From Eubacterium callanderi (lineage in GTDB: Bacteria; Bacillota; Clostridia; Eubacteriales; Eubacteriaceae), in NCBI RefSeq assembly GCF_900142645.1, contig NZ_FRBP01000011.1:123445-187444 (forward strand): a DNA stretch of 64,000 nt. The letters are read 5' to 3'. The position numbers and the translations under genes are program-made. Shown one piece after another: positions 24,581-34,286 of the stretch (the first letter of the stretch is position 1; every line of letters begins with the position of its first letter). The notes below the pieces were generated by a model. That model made no database searches. It saw only the letters and a list, made by a program, of their open reading frames with translations, and was not told the DNA's origin.

Positions 24581-27500
24581 ATGGCCATAAAATACCAAAG
24601 CGTTGTCACGCTTTATAACGCCACGCTCCAGGAGGTCACTGTCCGCCCAGAAAACTGGATGGCTTTTTTAAAAACCGCCAGCACCAACTTTCGCCTGCCC
24701 TTCGATGAGCAGCTCCTGGTCCATGCCCAGCGCCCCGATGTGACCGCGGTACTCACCACGGAGCGCTGGAATCGGCGCTTTGGACGCTGGGTGAAGCCGG
24801 GCAGCAAAGGGATCGCCGTCTTTGACAAGCAAAGCGATCACCTCCACCTGAAACACTATTTTGACCTTTCCGATACCAAAGAGGGCTGGAATAAAAGCCG
24901 CGTCCGGCCCGTTCCTCTCTGGCAGGTCCAGGAGATCCATCACACGGCCATCATTGAAACCCTTGAGGACACCTTTGGAAAGCTCGAAGCCCGAGAAAAC
25001 CTGATGCAAGCCATCAACAGCGTCAGTGTCAACGCCGGTGAAGACAATCTGACCGACTATCTGGAGGATCTCAAACAGAGTACCGCAGGCAGCTACCTCG
25101 ATGGTCTGGACGATCAGAACCTGAGCAAACGCCTGCGGGATCTGATGGTCAACAGCATGACCTACATGCTCATGCTGCGCTGCGGACTGGAGACAAAGGC
25201 ACTCTTTGAAGCCGATGACTTCAGGGAGATCACCGCCTTTAACACACCCCAGACCATTAACATCATCGGCAGTGCCACCTGTGAAATCACGGCCACAGCC
25301 CTCGGAGCCATTGCCAAAACCGTCCGCAGACTGCAACGGGAGGAACAAAATGATCCAGGTATGTTTGCAAAACTTGAAAAATCAGCCTACAATGAGAAAC
25401 AAGAGAAACAACCATTCAATGAAAGGAGTGCTGAAAATGAACATCACTTACAGCCAACAGGGCGATTACCTGCTGCCGGACCTGACCGTGCCAAAGGAAA
25501 TACCAATGCCCCAGGGCAGGTACGCGAGCCTGAGAAAGACCTATCTGATGAAACACCATTACGGCCTGTACCTGAACCTGCTCACCCAGGGGAAACTCAA
25601 CGCCCACTTAACCGAGATACAGGAAACCGCGGACAGACGGATGGCCCAGATCACCCGCCAGATGATGGAAACCGAGGGCGTGAGCGAAACCCTGAAAGCC
25701 AACAATCCGATGAAATGGACCGGACTAGTGAACAACATCCAGAGGAGCGTGGAAGAACAGATTCTCCGGGAACTGATTTACAATTAAATCAAGAAACACC
25801 TGTACCGATACCGTCCCAGGAGATCCTTGAAGAAATCCTGATCACAACCCCGCATCTGCGGGACCCGAAAAAAACGATTCAGGCGGTTTTTGAAAAGCAG
25901 ACCGAACCTGAGCGCCGTGCCCGCTACCTGCATCGCATTTTCAACAAAGAAGTGACAAAGGTGACCTTAAAAAATGGCACGTCCGTCTTTTATGAAGCCA
26001 CGGAAGACGCCCTGCATTTTTGGAGCGGTACGTCTGAAACCCGAACAGCCGAAAGCCGTGTGAGCTGGCAATCTGTTGCCGACAGCCTTGACCGGATGAT
26101 CCGCCAGGGCCGTTTCACAGACGATTACCGCCCCATCCCAAGTGCCTTGGAGCAGCAGCGTCTTTTAGATGGAAAAGCAGAGGAGAAAACCCCCTCTGCT
26201 TTTTTGTTGGCGCAGGAATCTGAGCTCAAGGCGGGCGATGCCATCACCTTAGAGACAACCGCATACCGCATCCTCCACATGGACGATCAACAGGTGGAAC
26301 TGCAAAAAAGTGCCTATCCGCTTTTAACAGAAACTTTCGACCGGGAGGTTTTTGAGCAATGGCGTAAGGAAACACCATCCCATATTCTGCAACCCACACC
26401 GTTAAAACAGGCCCCGGACAAAGAAACGGAAGACACTCTGACCGGAAAAAGGGCTGAAGATATGCCTGAGTCGGATACAAAAGAAAAAAGCCCCCAGCCA
26501 CTATTACCCGAGATGCCCGAGGACACACCCGGCTACAAGCTTGGTTATGGCCTGCTTGGAAATGGGGTAACCGTCTGGAATAGCCTGGTGGAAGAACACG
26601 GGGATTACCAGACCATCGCACATATTTCTCCAGAAGGACAGATTACATTCTATCGGGATGATCTGCCGGAGGCAATGATTAAACGCATCGAAAACCAAGC
26701 GGCGAGTGAAAAACGGGCATATCTGGAGAGAACCAAAGCTGAAAAGCCAGCCGAGGCCGTTACGGTTGGGATGGAACTCGAGATTGATGACCGGAAGTAT
26801 CGTGTTGATGCCGTTGATCAGGAACTTAATGAAGTATCTTTACAGGATATTACGTTTAATCAGAGCACTGGTTTCCCGATTTTCCGCAGGGAACCGCTTT
26901 CCTTTGTTAACCGCTACCTTGATAAACAGCCCACACGGCCTGAAGCGCATCGGACTGATGAAAAAAGTTCAGCACAGGAAAGCGCCAATTATGAAGACTC
27001 CAGCGAGCCAGCCCCGGATGAAGCCATCCTTACCGGCTCTCTGGAACAACATCAATACCGTATCACCGAGGATACCCTTGGAACCGGCGGCCCAAAAGAG
27101 AAATTCAAAGCCAACATCGCTGCCATCAAGACCCTGAAGCAGTGCGAAGCTGAAGGGCGTCTGGCCATCCCGGAAGAACAGTCTGTTCTTGCAGGATATG
27201 TTGGCTGGGGTAGCCTTCCCGATGCGTTCGACTCTGCCAAAGACAGCTGGCACACGGAATACCAACAACTGAAAGCTCTTCTCACCGAAGCAGAATACAA
27301 AGCCGCCAGAGCCTCCACCCTGACGGCTTTTTACACACCGCCGGTGGTCATCAAGGCCATGTACCAGGCCCTTGAGCGCATGGGCTTTCGTCAGGGGAAT
27401 CTCCTGGACCCGGCCTGCGGGACTGGCCATTTCTTCGGCCTTCTCCCTGAAAGCATGGCAGGTACTCAGCTCTATGGTGTTGAACTGGACCCCCTTACCG

Positions 27501-30500
27501 CCGGCATTGCGAAGCAGCTTTATCCGGGCAGCAGCATTGTGAACAGCGGTTTTGAGGATTTCAAGCCCCCTGACGGCTTCTTTGACGTCGCCGTCGGCAA
27601 CGTCCCCTATGGACAGTTCAAAGTGAACGACGCCCAATACTATCGGGAAAACTTTTTAATCCATGATTACTTTTTTGCCAAGGCATTGGATACGGTAAGG
27701 CCCGGCGGCATCGTGGCCTTTATCACCTCCAAGGGCACCCTGGACAAGCAAAATTCGTCCGTGCGGGAATACCTCGCAAGACGCGCAGAGCTCGTGGGCG
27801 CGATCCGCCTGCCGGACAACACCTTTACCGCCAATGCCGGTACCCGTGTGACCGCGGATATTCTTTTTCTGAAACGCCGCGATTTTTTAACCCCGGAGAA
27901 AGAAGAACTGCCAGCCTGGACAGTTTTGAATATGGACGATGCGGGCATTGAGATGAACGACTACTTCGTAGACTATCCTGAAATGATTTTAGGGAAAATG
28001 GTGGTTGAAAGCGGCCCCTTTGGTCCTGAAACAAGGTGTAAAGCCCTGGAAGGTGAACGTCTGGCCGACCAGCTCAGCGAAGCCATCCGCCGCCTGCCAC
28101 CCGATATTTTCGAATACGATTTTGGCCCCGAGGAGGACATGGAGGGGGAAGAAACCGAGACCATTCCGGCAGACTTTTCCGTCCGAAACTTCTCTTTTAC
28201 CCTTAAAAACAACAAAATCTACTACCGTGAAAACAGCCAGATGCGCCGGATCACCATCAACAAGACCGCGGAAAACCGTATCCGGGGCATGATCGACCTG
28301 CGAGAAATCACCCGAAAGCTCATTGACCTGCAGATGGAGGACTACCCGGATCAGGACATCACACTTGAGCAAATGCGCCTGAATCAGGTTTATGACGCCT
28401 ATGTGAAGCATTATGGCAGCCTCAATGCCCAGGCCAACCGGCTTGTCTTCCGGGATGACCACAGCTATCCGCTGCTCTGTTCACTGGAAATATTAGATCC
28501 TATGGGAGCGTTCATCCGCAAGGCGGATATGTTCACCAAGCGCACCATTCTGCCACGCGTTGAGATCACTCACGTCGATACCGCAGCGGAAGCCCTGGCC
28601 GTGTCCTTATCTGAGCGCGCGAAGGTCGATTTGCTCTACATGGCCGGATTGCTCTACACACCGGAGCAGGAGCCTGGGCTGCTTGACCCCCAAATCGAAA
28701 CGGAAGGCCCTTTGATCCCACTCGATGAGACACCCTTTCGCGAGATGGTTGAAAGCCTGAGAAACGTTATTTTCAAAACCCCGGAGAGCGGGCCCTTTGA
28801 CTTTTCCGGGAATTGGACGGAAGGCTGGCAGACCGCCGACGAATACCTGAGCGGTAATGTCCGCCAAAAGCTCTCGGTCGCAAAGCTTGCCGCTGCCACC
28901 TATCCAGAGTTCAGTGTCAATGTTGAAGCCCTTGAAAAAGTTCAGCCCCAGGACCTGGACGCGTCCGAAATTGCGGTGCGCTTAGGCACCACCTGGATTC
29001 CCCAGGAGGATATCCAGGACTTTGCTTTTGAGACCTTTGAGACCTCCGACTACTACCAGCGTAAAATAAAAATCCGACAGTTTCCCCACAACCTGGAATG
29101 GCGCATTGAGGGAAAGAAGCTGGACCGGGAGAGTGTGCTGGTCCATGAAACCTTTGGGACAACCCGGAAAAACGCCTATGAGATTCTGGAAACCACCCTC
29201 AACTTAAAGGACGCCAAGGTTTATGACTACGTGCTGGATGACAACGGCAACCAAAAACCCGTGCTCAATCAGAAGGAAACCACCCTGGCCCTTGAAAAGC
29301 AGGAGCAGATGAAGCAGGCCTTTCAGGACTGGATCTGGTCCGATGCCGGGCGGAGGGACCGCTTAACCAAATATTATAACGAAAACTTCAACGCCACAAG
29401 GCTGAGAACCTATGACGGCTCACACCTGAAATTCTACGGCATGAATCCCGAGTACACCCTGAGACCCCATCAGGTCAATGGTGTTGCCCGGACCATTTAC
29501 GGCGGCAATACCCTGCTGGCCCACGTGGTGGGCAGCGGCAAAACCTTCACCATGATTGCGGCCGCCATGGAGCAAAAACGCCTGGGCCTCTGCCGGAAAA
29601 GCATGTTTGTGGTGCCCAACCATATCGTCGGGCAGTTTGCCTCTGAATGGCTGCAGCTTTATCCGTCTGCGAATCTCTTAGTCACAACCAAAAGAGATTT
29701 TGAACGCCAGAACCGGCGGCATTTTTGCGCCAAAATCGCCACCGGGGATTGGGACGGGGTTTTGATTGCCCACTCCCAGTTCGAGAAAATTCCTCTGAGC
29801 AATGCGCGGCAGATCGCCTATTACCAGGCCCAGGTCGATGAGATCCTCGGCTATCTTGAGGAACTCAAGTATCAGCAGGGAGAGCGCATGACCGTTAAAC
29901 AGCTTGAGAGCAGCCGGAAAAACATTGAAAAAAAGATTCAGACCCTGATGCGGCAAAAGGACAAAGACGATGTCATTACCTTTGAGGAGCTGGGCGTAGA
30001 CCGGCTCTTTGTGGATGAAGCCGACGAATTTAAAAACCTTTTTGCCTACAGCAAAATGCGCAACGTCGGCGGCATCAGCCAGACCGAAGCCCAGAAGTCC
30101 ACGGACATGTTCTTAAAAACCCGCTACATGGACGAGCTGACCGGCGGAAAAGGCGTCATCTTTGCCACCGGCACCCCCATTTCCAACAGCATGGTTGAGA
30201 TGTTTACCCTCATGCGTTACCTGGAGTACAGTACCCTCACAAGACTGAAACTGACCATGTTCGACGCCTGGGCGAGCACCTTCGGAGAGACCATTACCGC
30301 CCTGGAGCTGGCACCCGAAGGCAGCACTTACCGCATGAAAACCCGCTTCGCGCGCTTCCATAACCTGCCGGAGCTCATGACCCTTTTCAGAGAGGTGGCC
30401 GACATCCAGACCGCGGACATGCTGGCGCTTCCAGTACCTAAGGCCGAGTACCGTGTCATTGAAACCGAGCCCAGCGAATTTCAGAAAGAAATGCTTGAAA

Positions 30501-31924
30501 GCCTGGTGGAACGGGCCCAAAAGGTGCGTAACCGGCAGGTAGACCCCAGCGAGGATAACATGCTGTGCATCACAAACGACGGCCGAAAGCTGGCCCTGGA
30601 CCAGCGGCTCTTAAACCCCATGCTGCCCGACGATCCCGGCAGCAAGGTCAACGCACTGGTTCAGGAAACCTACAACCTGTGGAAGGAAAATGAAGAAAAA
30701 CGGTTAACCCAGCTCATTTTTTGCGACCTTTCGACCCCGAAAAAGGACAGTGAATTCAACGTTTATGACGACATCAAGACAAAACTCATCAAAAAAGGCG
30801 TGCCCGATGTGGAAGTGGCCTACATCCACGAAGCCGATACCGAAGCCAAAAAGAAGGCCATGTTTGCCAAGGTGCGGACTGGCGCCATCCGCATTGAGCT
30901 GGGCAGCACGGCCAAAATGGGGGCCGGAACCAATGTGCAGGATTTGATTATTGCCTCCCACGATCTGGATATTCCCTGGCGGCCCCGGGACCTGGAGCAG
31001 CGCGGCGGGCGTTCCATTAGACAGGGGAACCAAAACCCCACCGTACAGATTGTCCGCTACATTACCAAGGGGACCTTTGACGCCTACATGTTTCAGCTCC
31101 TCGAGAATAAACAGCGCTACATCTCCCAGATAATGACTGGTAAATCCCCAGCCAGGACCATGGAGGATGTGGATGACGTTGCCCTGTCCTTTGCTGAAAT
31201 CAAAGCCCTGGCAACGGGCAACCCGCTGATCAAGGAGAAGATGGATCTGGACATTGAAGTCTCTAAGCTCCAGACCCTGAAGCAGAGCTACCTCGGTCAG
31301 AAATACCGCTTGGAGGATCGGATCAGTAAGGAATATCCAAAAGAGATTGCGCAGCTTGAGGAAACCATTGAGCAGCTGGAAAAGGATGCTGCCCATGTAA
31401 ATGCTCAGGGGCCCCTTGACAAAGAGACCTTCACCATGCGTGTCGGTCAGGCAATCTATACGGATAAAGTAAAGGCCGGTGAAGCCCTGATCCAGATTTG
31501 CCGGGGGATCAAAGACACCGCCCCCGTGCCCATTGGCACCTATTTAGAATGGCCCATGACCCTGCACTACAATGCCTTTTCTCAGGAATTTAAGGTAAAA
31601 ATAGGCGATAAAATAAAGCATTCCGCTACCCTGGGCGCCAACCCCGAGGGAAATATCGCAAGGATCAACAACGCCATTAAAGGGATTGAGACAACACTTC
31701 TCATGAAAAAAGAAACCCTGGAAAACACAAAGACACAGCTCGCAAAGGCGAAAATCGAGGTGGCGAAGCCCTTTACACGGGAGCAGGAGCTCAAGGAAAA
31801 ATCCGCCCGATTGTTTGAACTCAATGCGCTGCTGTCCGCGGATAGTAAGGATATTGCGCTCGTTGACTCCGAGCCTGAAGAAGGTGAAATACAGACAGTG
31901 AAAACCAAGGAAAGAACGCGTTAA
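24581..31924 (+). CDS. Giant N6-adenine methylase/SNF2-type helicase of integrative elements
   Basis: The protein has 2447 residues. Residues 1-280 resemble the N-terminal domain common to these element proteins (LPFDEQLLVHAQRP). Residues 286-402 are a Pro/Gly/Arg/Asp/Gln-rich linker, overprinted by a TnpV gene. A methylase domain follows, with the SAM motif LLDPACGTGHF (about 940) and the catalytic NVPYG (about 1006). The helicase domain has GSGKT (about 1647), VDEADEFKN (about 1810), ATGTPISNS (about 1862) and QRGGRSIRQGN (about 2140). The end is coiled coil. Such proteins travel with conjugative elements and are proposed to modify or protect transferred DNA. There is no obvious ribosome site at ATG 24581, so it is probably coupled to the upstream gene. 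Confidence 0.9.
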   Translation: MAIKYQSVVTLYNATLQEVTVRPENWMAFLKTASTNFRLPFDEQLLVHAQRPDVTAVLTTERWNRRFGRWVKPGSKGIAVFDKQSDHLHLKHYFDLSDTKEGWNKSRVRPVPLWQVQEIHHTAIIETLEDTFGKLEARENLMQAINSVSVNAGEDNLTDYLEDLKQSTAGSYLDGLDDQNLSKRLRDLMVNSMTYMLMLRCGLETKALFEADDFREITAFNTPQTINIIGSATCEITATALGAIAKTVRRLQREEQNDPGMFAKLEKSAYNEKQEKQPFNERSAENEHHLQPTGRLPAAGPDRAKGNTNAPGQVREPEKDLSDETPLRPVPEPAHPGETQRPLNRDTGNRGQTDGPDHPPDDGNRGRERNPESQQSDEMDRTSEQHPEERGRTDSPGTDLQLNQETPVPIPSQEILEEILITTPHLRDPKKTIQAVFEKQTEPERRARYLHRIFNKEVTKVTLKNGTSVFYEATEDALHFWSGTSETRTAESRVSWQSVADSLDRMIRQGRFTDDYRPIPSALEQQRLLDGKAEEKTPSAFLLAQESELKAGDAITLETTAYRILHMDDQQVELQKSAYPLLTETFDREVFEQWRKETPSHILQPTPLKQAPDKETEDTLTGKRAEDMPESDTKEKSPQPLLPEMPEDTPGYKLGYGLLGNGVTVWNSLVEEHGDYQTIAHISPEGQITFYRDDLPEAMIKRIENQAASEKRAYLERTKAEKPAEAVTVGMELEIDDRKYRVDAVDQELNEVSLQDITFNQSTGFPIFRREPLSFVNRYLDKQPTRPEAHRTDEKSSAQESANYEDSSEPAPDEAILTGSLEQHQYRITEDTLGTGGPKEKFKANIAAIKTLKQCEAEGRLAIPEEQSVLAGYVGWGSLPDAFDSAKDSWHTEYQQLKALLTEAEYKAARASTLTAFYTPPVVIKAMYQALERMGFRQGNLLDPACGTGHFFGLLPESMAGTQLYGVELDPLTAGIAKQLYPGSSIVNSGFEDFKPPDGFFDVAVGNVPYGQFKVNDAQYYRENFLIHDYFFAKALDTVRPGGIVAFITSKGTLDKQNSSVREYLARRAELVGAIRLPDNTFTANAGTRVTADILFLKRRDFLTPEKEELPAWTVLNMDDAGIEMNDYFVDYPEMILGKMVVESGPFGPETRCKALEGERLADQLSEAIRRLPPDIFEYDFGPEEDMEGEETETIPADFSVRNFSFTLKNNKIYYRENSQMRRITINKTAENRIRGMIDLREITRKLIDLQMEDYPDQDITLEQMRLNQVYDAYVKHYGSLNAQANRLVFRDDHSYPLLCSLEILDPMGAFIRKADMFTKRTILPRVEITHVDTAAEALAVSLSERAKVDLLYMAGLLYTPEQEPGLLDPQIETEGPLIPLDETPFREMVESLRNVIFKTPESGPFDFSGNWTEGWQTADEYLSGNVRQKLSVAKLAAATYPEFSVNVEALEKVQPQDLDASEIAVRLGTTWIPQEDIQDFAFETFETSDYYQRKIKIRQFPHNLEWRIEGKKLDRESVLVHETFGTTRKNAYEILETTLNLKDAKVYDYVLDDNGNQKPVLNQKETTLALEKQEQMKQAFQDWIWSDAGRRDRLTKYYNENFNATRLRTYDGSHLKFYGMNPEYTLRPHQVNGVARTIYGGNTLLAHVVGSGKTFTMIAAAMEQKRLGLCRKSMFVVPNHIVGQFASEWLQLYPSANLLVTTKRDFERQNRRHFCAKIATGDWDGVLIAHSQFEKIPLSNARQIAYYQAQVDEILGYLEELKYQQGERMTVKQLESSRKNIEKKIQTLMRQKDKDDVITFEELGVDRLFVDEADEFKNLFAYSKMRNVGGISQTEAQKSTDMFLKTRYMDELTGGKGVIFATGTPISNSMVEMFTLMRYLEYSTLTRLKLTMFDAWASTFGETITALELAPEGSTYRMKTRFARFHNLPELMTLFREVADIQTADMLALPVPKAEYRVIETEPSEFQKEMLESLVERAQKVRNRQVDPSEDNMLCITNDGRKLALDQRLLNPMLPDDPGSKVNALVQETYNLWKENEEKRLTQLIFCDLSTPKKDSEFNVYDDIKTKLIKKGVPDVEVAYIHEADTEAKKKAMFAKVRTGAIRIELGSTAKMGAGTNVQDLIIASHDLDIPWRPRDLEQRGGRSIRQGNQNPTVQIVRYITKGTFDAYMFQLLENKQRYISQIMTGKSPARTMEDVDDVALSFAEIKALATGNPLIKEKMDLDIEVSKLQTLKQSYLGQKYRLEDRISKEYPKEIAQLEETIEQLEKDAAHVNAQGPLDKETFTMRVGQAIYTDKVKAGEALIQICRGIKDTAPVPIGTYLEWPMTLHYNAFSQEFKVKIGDKIKHSATLGANPEGNIARINNAIKGIETTLLMKKETLENTKTQLAKAKIEVAKPFTREQELKEKSARLFELNALLSADSKDIALVDSEPEEGEIQTVKTKERTR
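25437..25787 (+). CDS. tnpV: TnpV-like protein encoded in another frame inside the helicase gene
   Basis: ATG 25437 has AAAGGAG with 8-base spacing. The 116-residue product has TnpV features: YSQQGDYLLPDLTVP at the start, KTYLMKHHYGLYLNLLTQGK, HLTEIQETADRRMAQITRQM, and the typical ending MKWTGLVNNIQRSVEEQIL. TnpV proteins are small, of unclear role, and found in Tn4451/Tn6218-type elements. It lies wholly within the larger gene in the +1 frame. The larger frame is low-complexity exactly there, so TnpV is the ancestral constraint on this DNA. Confidence 0.82.
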   Translation: MNITYSQQGDYLLPDLTVPKEIPMPQGRYASLRKTYLMKHHYGLYLNLLTQGKLNAHLTEIQETADRRMAQITRQMMETEGVSETLKANNPMKWTGLVNNIQRSVEEQILRELIYN

Positions 31925-31997
31925 GTCCAGAAATCATTTTGTTAATGCTGGATTTTATAAAATTGTAGCGAATATAAAAAATTAGGATGTTATGGCA

Positions 31998-32029
31998 AGC
32001 GGTGTTTCAAGGTGAAATGCTGCTTTTTT
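31998..32029 (+). terminator. Terminator after the helicase gene
   Basis: A 12-bp stem with G-T pairs (AGCGGTGTTTCA / TGAAATGCTGCT) and six T. The following 150 bases contain an isolated AAAGGAGGTGATG with only a 7-codon frame and nothing else I can support. Confidence 0.8.
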
Positions 32030-32181
32030 ATTTCCCGGAAAGGAGGTGATGCCCTTGGATTTTTATGAATGAAATCGCAAAATTGACTGGTTATCACGCA
32101 GAATTAACAGGATAACGACGGAAAAACGCATGTAAAATTAAAATTTTATTACCCAATCAAAGTAGAAAAGGAGACCCCAAA

Positions 32182-32721
32182 ATGGAAAATATTTTAAAAC
32201 AACTCATAGAAGGACTGAGCAATTGTGATATTGTGATGGACTTTACCATTATGCCAAACCCCACAGAAAATCCAGAGGAGACACTGAAAACCAGCGAAGC
32301 CGAGCTTGAAAAGCTTCAGGATCCCTACGAAGAATCGAGTCTTTACAGCGCCGAAACGGCCTCGGATTTTGAGACATCGAATGAAGATGATCTAGAAGAA
32401 GATGACGCATTCGATGCAGATTTCTTTCCGGGACAATCGCCGTTAACGGCCATTTACCTCGATACCATTCGCAAATTGGCAAAAAATAGCAGCGAATACC
32501 AGAACATAAAAGAAGAACATGACACGATGATGGACGACCGTGCACTCGCAAAATTATTTTCAGATGAAGACACCGTTACCCTGACGAGTGACGAACTTCA
32601 TCAGATTCAGCACTATTTATTTTTGGAAGATCGGATAGATGAGATGGTACAGGAGGCACTTTATTTCCGAGGCCATGTCGACTGCCTGAAGTACATGACA
32701 CGCATGGAGAAAACCTCTTAG
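32182..32721 (+). CDS. Acidic protein of 179 residues, unrecognised
   Basis: AAAAGGAGAC precedes the ATG. Residues 25-85 are strongly acidic (NEDDLEEDDAFDADFF) and probably disordered; residues 90-179 are helical. There is no motif or membrane segment. Strongly acidic small proteins on mobile elements are sometimes DNA mimics, but nothing here demonstrates that. It stands between the helicase and the DUF3846 pair. Confidence 0.6.
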   Translation: MENILKQLIEGLSNCDIVMDFTIMPNPTENPEETLKTSEAELEKLQDPYEESSLYSAETASDFETSNEDDLEEDDAFDADFFPGQSPLTAIYLDTIRKLAKNSSEYQNIKEEHDTMMDDRALAKLFSDEDTVTLTSDELHQIQHYLFLEDRIDEMVQEALYFRGHVDCLKYMTRMEKTS

Positions 32722-32785
32722 AAGATAAATACTGCCAGCAGCGCTTTTGCCTGTTGGCTTTTTTAGTAAAAAAGGAGGCAGAAAC

Positions 32786-33364
32786 ATGCCAAAATATGAT
32801 GTCACCGTCACCGAGCTCGCTTGCGCCGTTGTGACGGTTGAGGAAGAGGACAAAGAAGCCGCTGAGGAGATGGCAGAAGCAATGTTTAACCGCGGGGAGT
32901 GTTCTTTTACCGATTATAAAGACTTAGACTTTGAAGCCGAATTAAACCCCGACGCGTTTTATGAAATTCAGGAACCCAAAGAAATCACCGTTTTGATGGT
33001 GCCGAACGGGAAGCCGCCAAAGCCCCAAACCGTTGAAAACAGCATGCGCGCTATCAACCGAATGATGGGTGGATTTGTGGAAATTTATCCCTTGGAAATC
33101 CCCACGGTCATCATCTGGATCAGAAGAAAACAGTTTGATAAAACAGAGATGAATCGGATGATCTATGATGAAAAAGGCCATTACCGACAGACAGCCTATG
33201 GCGATTTTTTTCTTTGTAACCTATCAGAGAACGGCCAGTATTTTGAAAGCCTGACCCCGGAACAGGTCAGGAAATACACCCAAAGATTTGAAAGGCCCAG
33301 TGAAATGCGAACGTCACCCAAGGATCAAAAAAGCCCGAAAAAGAAACGGGATAACGTGCGTTAA
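32786..33364 (+). CDS. DpnD/PcfM-like plus DUF3846 protein, copy 1
   Basis: The 192-residue protein starts at ATG 32786 behind AAAGGAGG. Residues 1-50 match the DpnD/PcfM start (KYDVTVTELACAVVTVEEED). Residues 66-165 match DUF3846 (ITVLMVPNGKPPKPQTVEN, MNRMIYDE, YGDFFLCNL, LTPEQVRKYTQRF), with a basic tail. PcfM belongs to a conjugative plasmid transfer region; DUF3846 is of unknown function. The next gene is a paralogue with the same two domains. Confidence 0.78.
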   Translation: MPKYDVTVTELACAVVTVEEEDKEAAEEMAEAMFNRGECSFTDYKDLDFEAELNPDAFYEIQEPKEITVLMVPNGKPPKPQTVENSMRAINRMMGGFVEIYPLEIPTVIIWIRRKQFDKTEMNRMIYDEKGHYRQTAYGDFFLCNLSENGQYFESLTPEQVRKYTQRFERPSEMRTSPKDQKSPKKKRDNVR

Positions 33365-33387
33365 TCCCAAATGAAGGAGGAGAATTC

Positions 33388-33954
33388 ATGAAAAAATATG
33401 TTGTCACGATCTGTGAAACACGTCAGCGGGAAATCGAAGTGGAGGCGGAAAGCGCCGAGCTGGCCCGTGAAGCGATCAAAGAAAGATGGTGCCAACGGGG
33501 GCACTTGCATCTGGATGAAATGGACTTTGACCATGTCACCATCGAAGCCGAGCCAAGCCCAAAACAGCGCGAGAAAATCACCTATCTCTATGTGCCGGTA
33601 GGAAAACCGCCCGAGGTCCGAACTGTGATCAAGGATTCCGAAACGATGCGAAGGCTGCTAAGAGAGTACCGGAGGGCACGTCCGCTTGAGGAAAACGTGG
33701 CAATGATGAGCCGGGGAACCAACCAACCTTTAAACCGCGCGCTCTATGGCGAAGACCATGATTTACAGACGGTTATCACCGGCGATTTTCTGATTTTTCA
33801 TGCACCCTGGGATAAGGGGTACTATGAAAGTTTGACGCCGGAACAGATCAAAAAATACCAGGAGCGCTTCCAATATCCTGAAAAATTTGTCAAAAACGGT
33901 GATGAATTTTCAGTCATCACCATTAAAACCAAGCCAAAAGCACATGTGCGATGA
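33388..33954 (+). CDS. DpnD/PcfM-like plus DUF3846 protein, copy 2
   Basis: The 188-residue protein has the same layout as copy 1: KKYVVTICETRQREIEVEAES, ITYLYVPVGKPPEVRTVIK, LNRALYGEDHDLQTVITGDF, and LTPEQIKKYQERF. AAGGAGGAG precedes the ATG 24 bases after copy 1. Both copies end in a basic ...(D/A)xVR tail. This is the last gene before the composition shift at about 34.0 kb. Confidence 0.78.
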   Translation: MKKYVVTICETRQREIEVEAESAELAREAIKERWCQRGHLHLDEMDFDHVTIEAEPSPKQREKITYLYVPVGKPPEVRTVIKDSETMRRLLREYRRARPLEENVAMMSRGTNQPLNRALYGEDHDLQTVITGDFLIFHAPWDKGYYESLTPEQIKKYQERFQYPEKFVKNGDEFSVITIKTKPKAHVR

Positions 33955-34047
33955 AGTGTTTTATGAAAAATACAATCTTTTTTTAAAAAAAGAACCATTG
34001 AAAAAGCGTGTTTATCAAGGGAATCAGGGGCCCCGTGAGTCGGTCTT

Positions 34048-34146
34048 AGCAAGCATAGGGAGTGTAGCCACACTCCCGGCAAAATACCTGACCCGGCGCA
34101 CTTGCCGGGCCGGGGATTTTCTCTTTGGGGAATCCCCAAACCCCTT
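34048..34146 (+). other. Candidate oriT region, left copy
   Basis: A 36-bp block (34048-34083) holds the palindrome GGGAGTGT...ACACTCCC. The inverted block at 42783-42818, beside mobC, matches it at 34 of 36 positions. A second shared block, GGGGAATCCCCAAACCCCT (34127-34145), corresponds inverted to 42743-42762. Between them is another hairpin (CCCGGC...GCCGGG). The layout is what one expects of a transfer origin. Here it has no relaxase gene beside it. Confidence 0.6.
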
Positions 34147-34184
34147 GTATCAGATCACCACCATAGAAAGGATGTGAACCCCAA

Positions 34185-34286
34185 ATGTCTTACAGCTCCT
34201 ACGACCATGACGATTTAGAACCGGCCAGCACTATGCGGATCGAGCGCCGGATTTACTTTGAAAGCGGCAAGGCCGATCTTTCCTAA
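34185..34286 (+). CDS. 33-residue protein ahead of the ArdC-like gene
   Basis: ATG 34185 (AAAGGATG upstream) encodes 33 residues with an acidic start (SSYDHDDLEP) and a basic middle (MRIERRIYF). Its TAA is immediately followed by the ATG of the 1520-residue gene, which lacks its own ribosome site, so the short gene probably drives coupled translation. No family is recognised. Confidence 0.6.
   Translation: MSYSSYDHDDLEPASTMRIERRIYFESGKADLS

Noticed and set aside
32041..32110. Micro-frame after AAAGGAGGTGATG
   Set aside because: Only seven codons from the best ATG and 16 from a later one without its own ribosome site; not enough to call a gene.
33887..34177. 96-codon plus-strand frame across the boundary and oriT copy
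   Set aside because: No ribosome site; it runs through a palindromic oriT-like block and overlaps the DUF3846 gene end.
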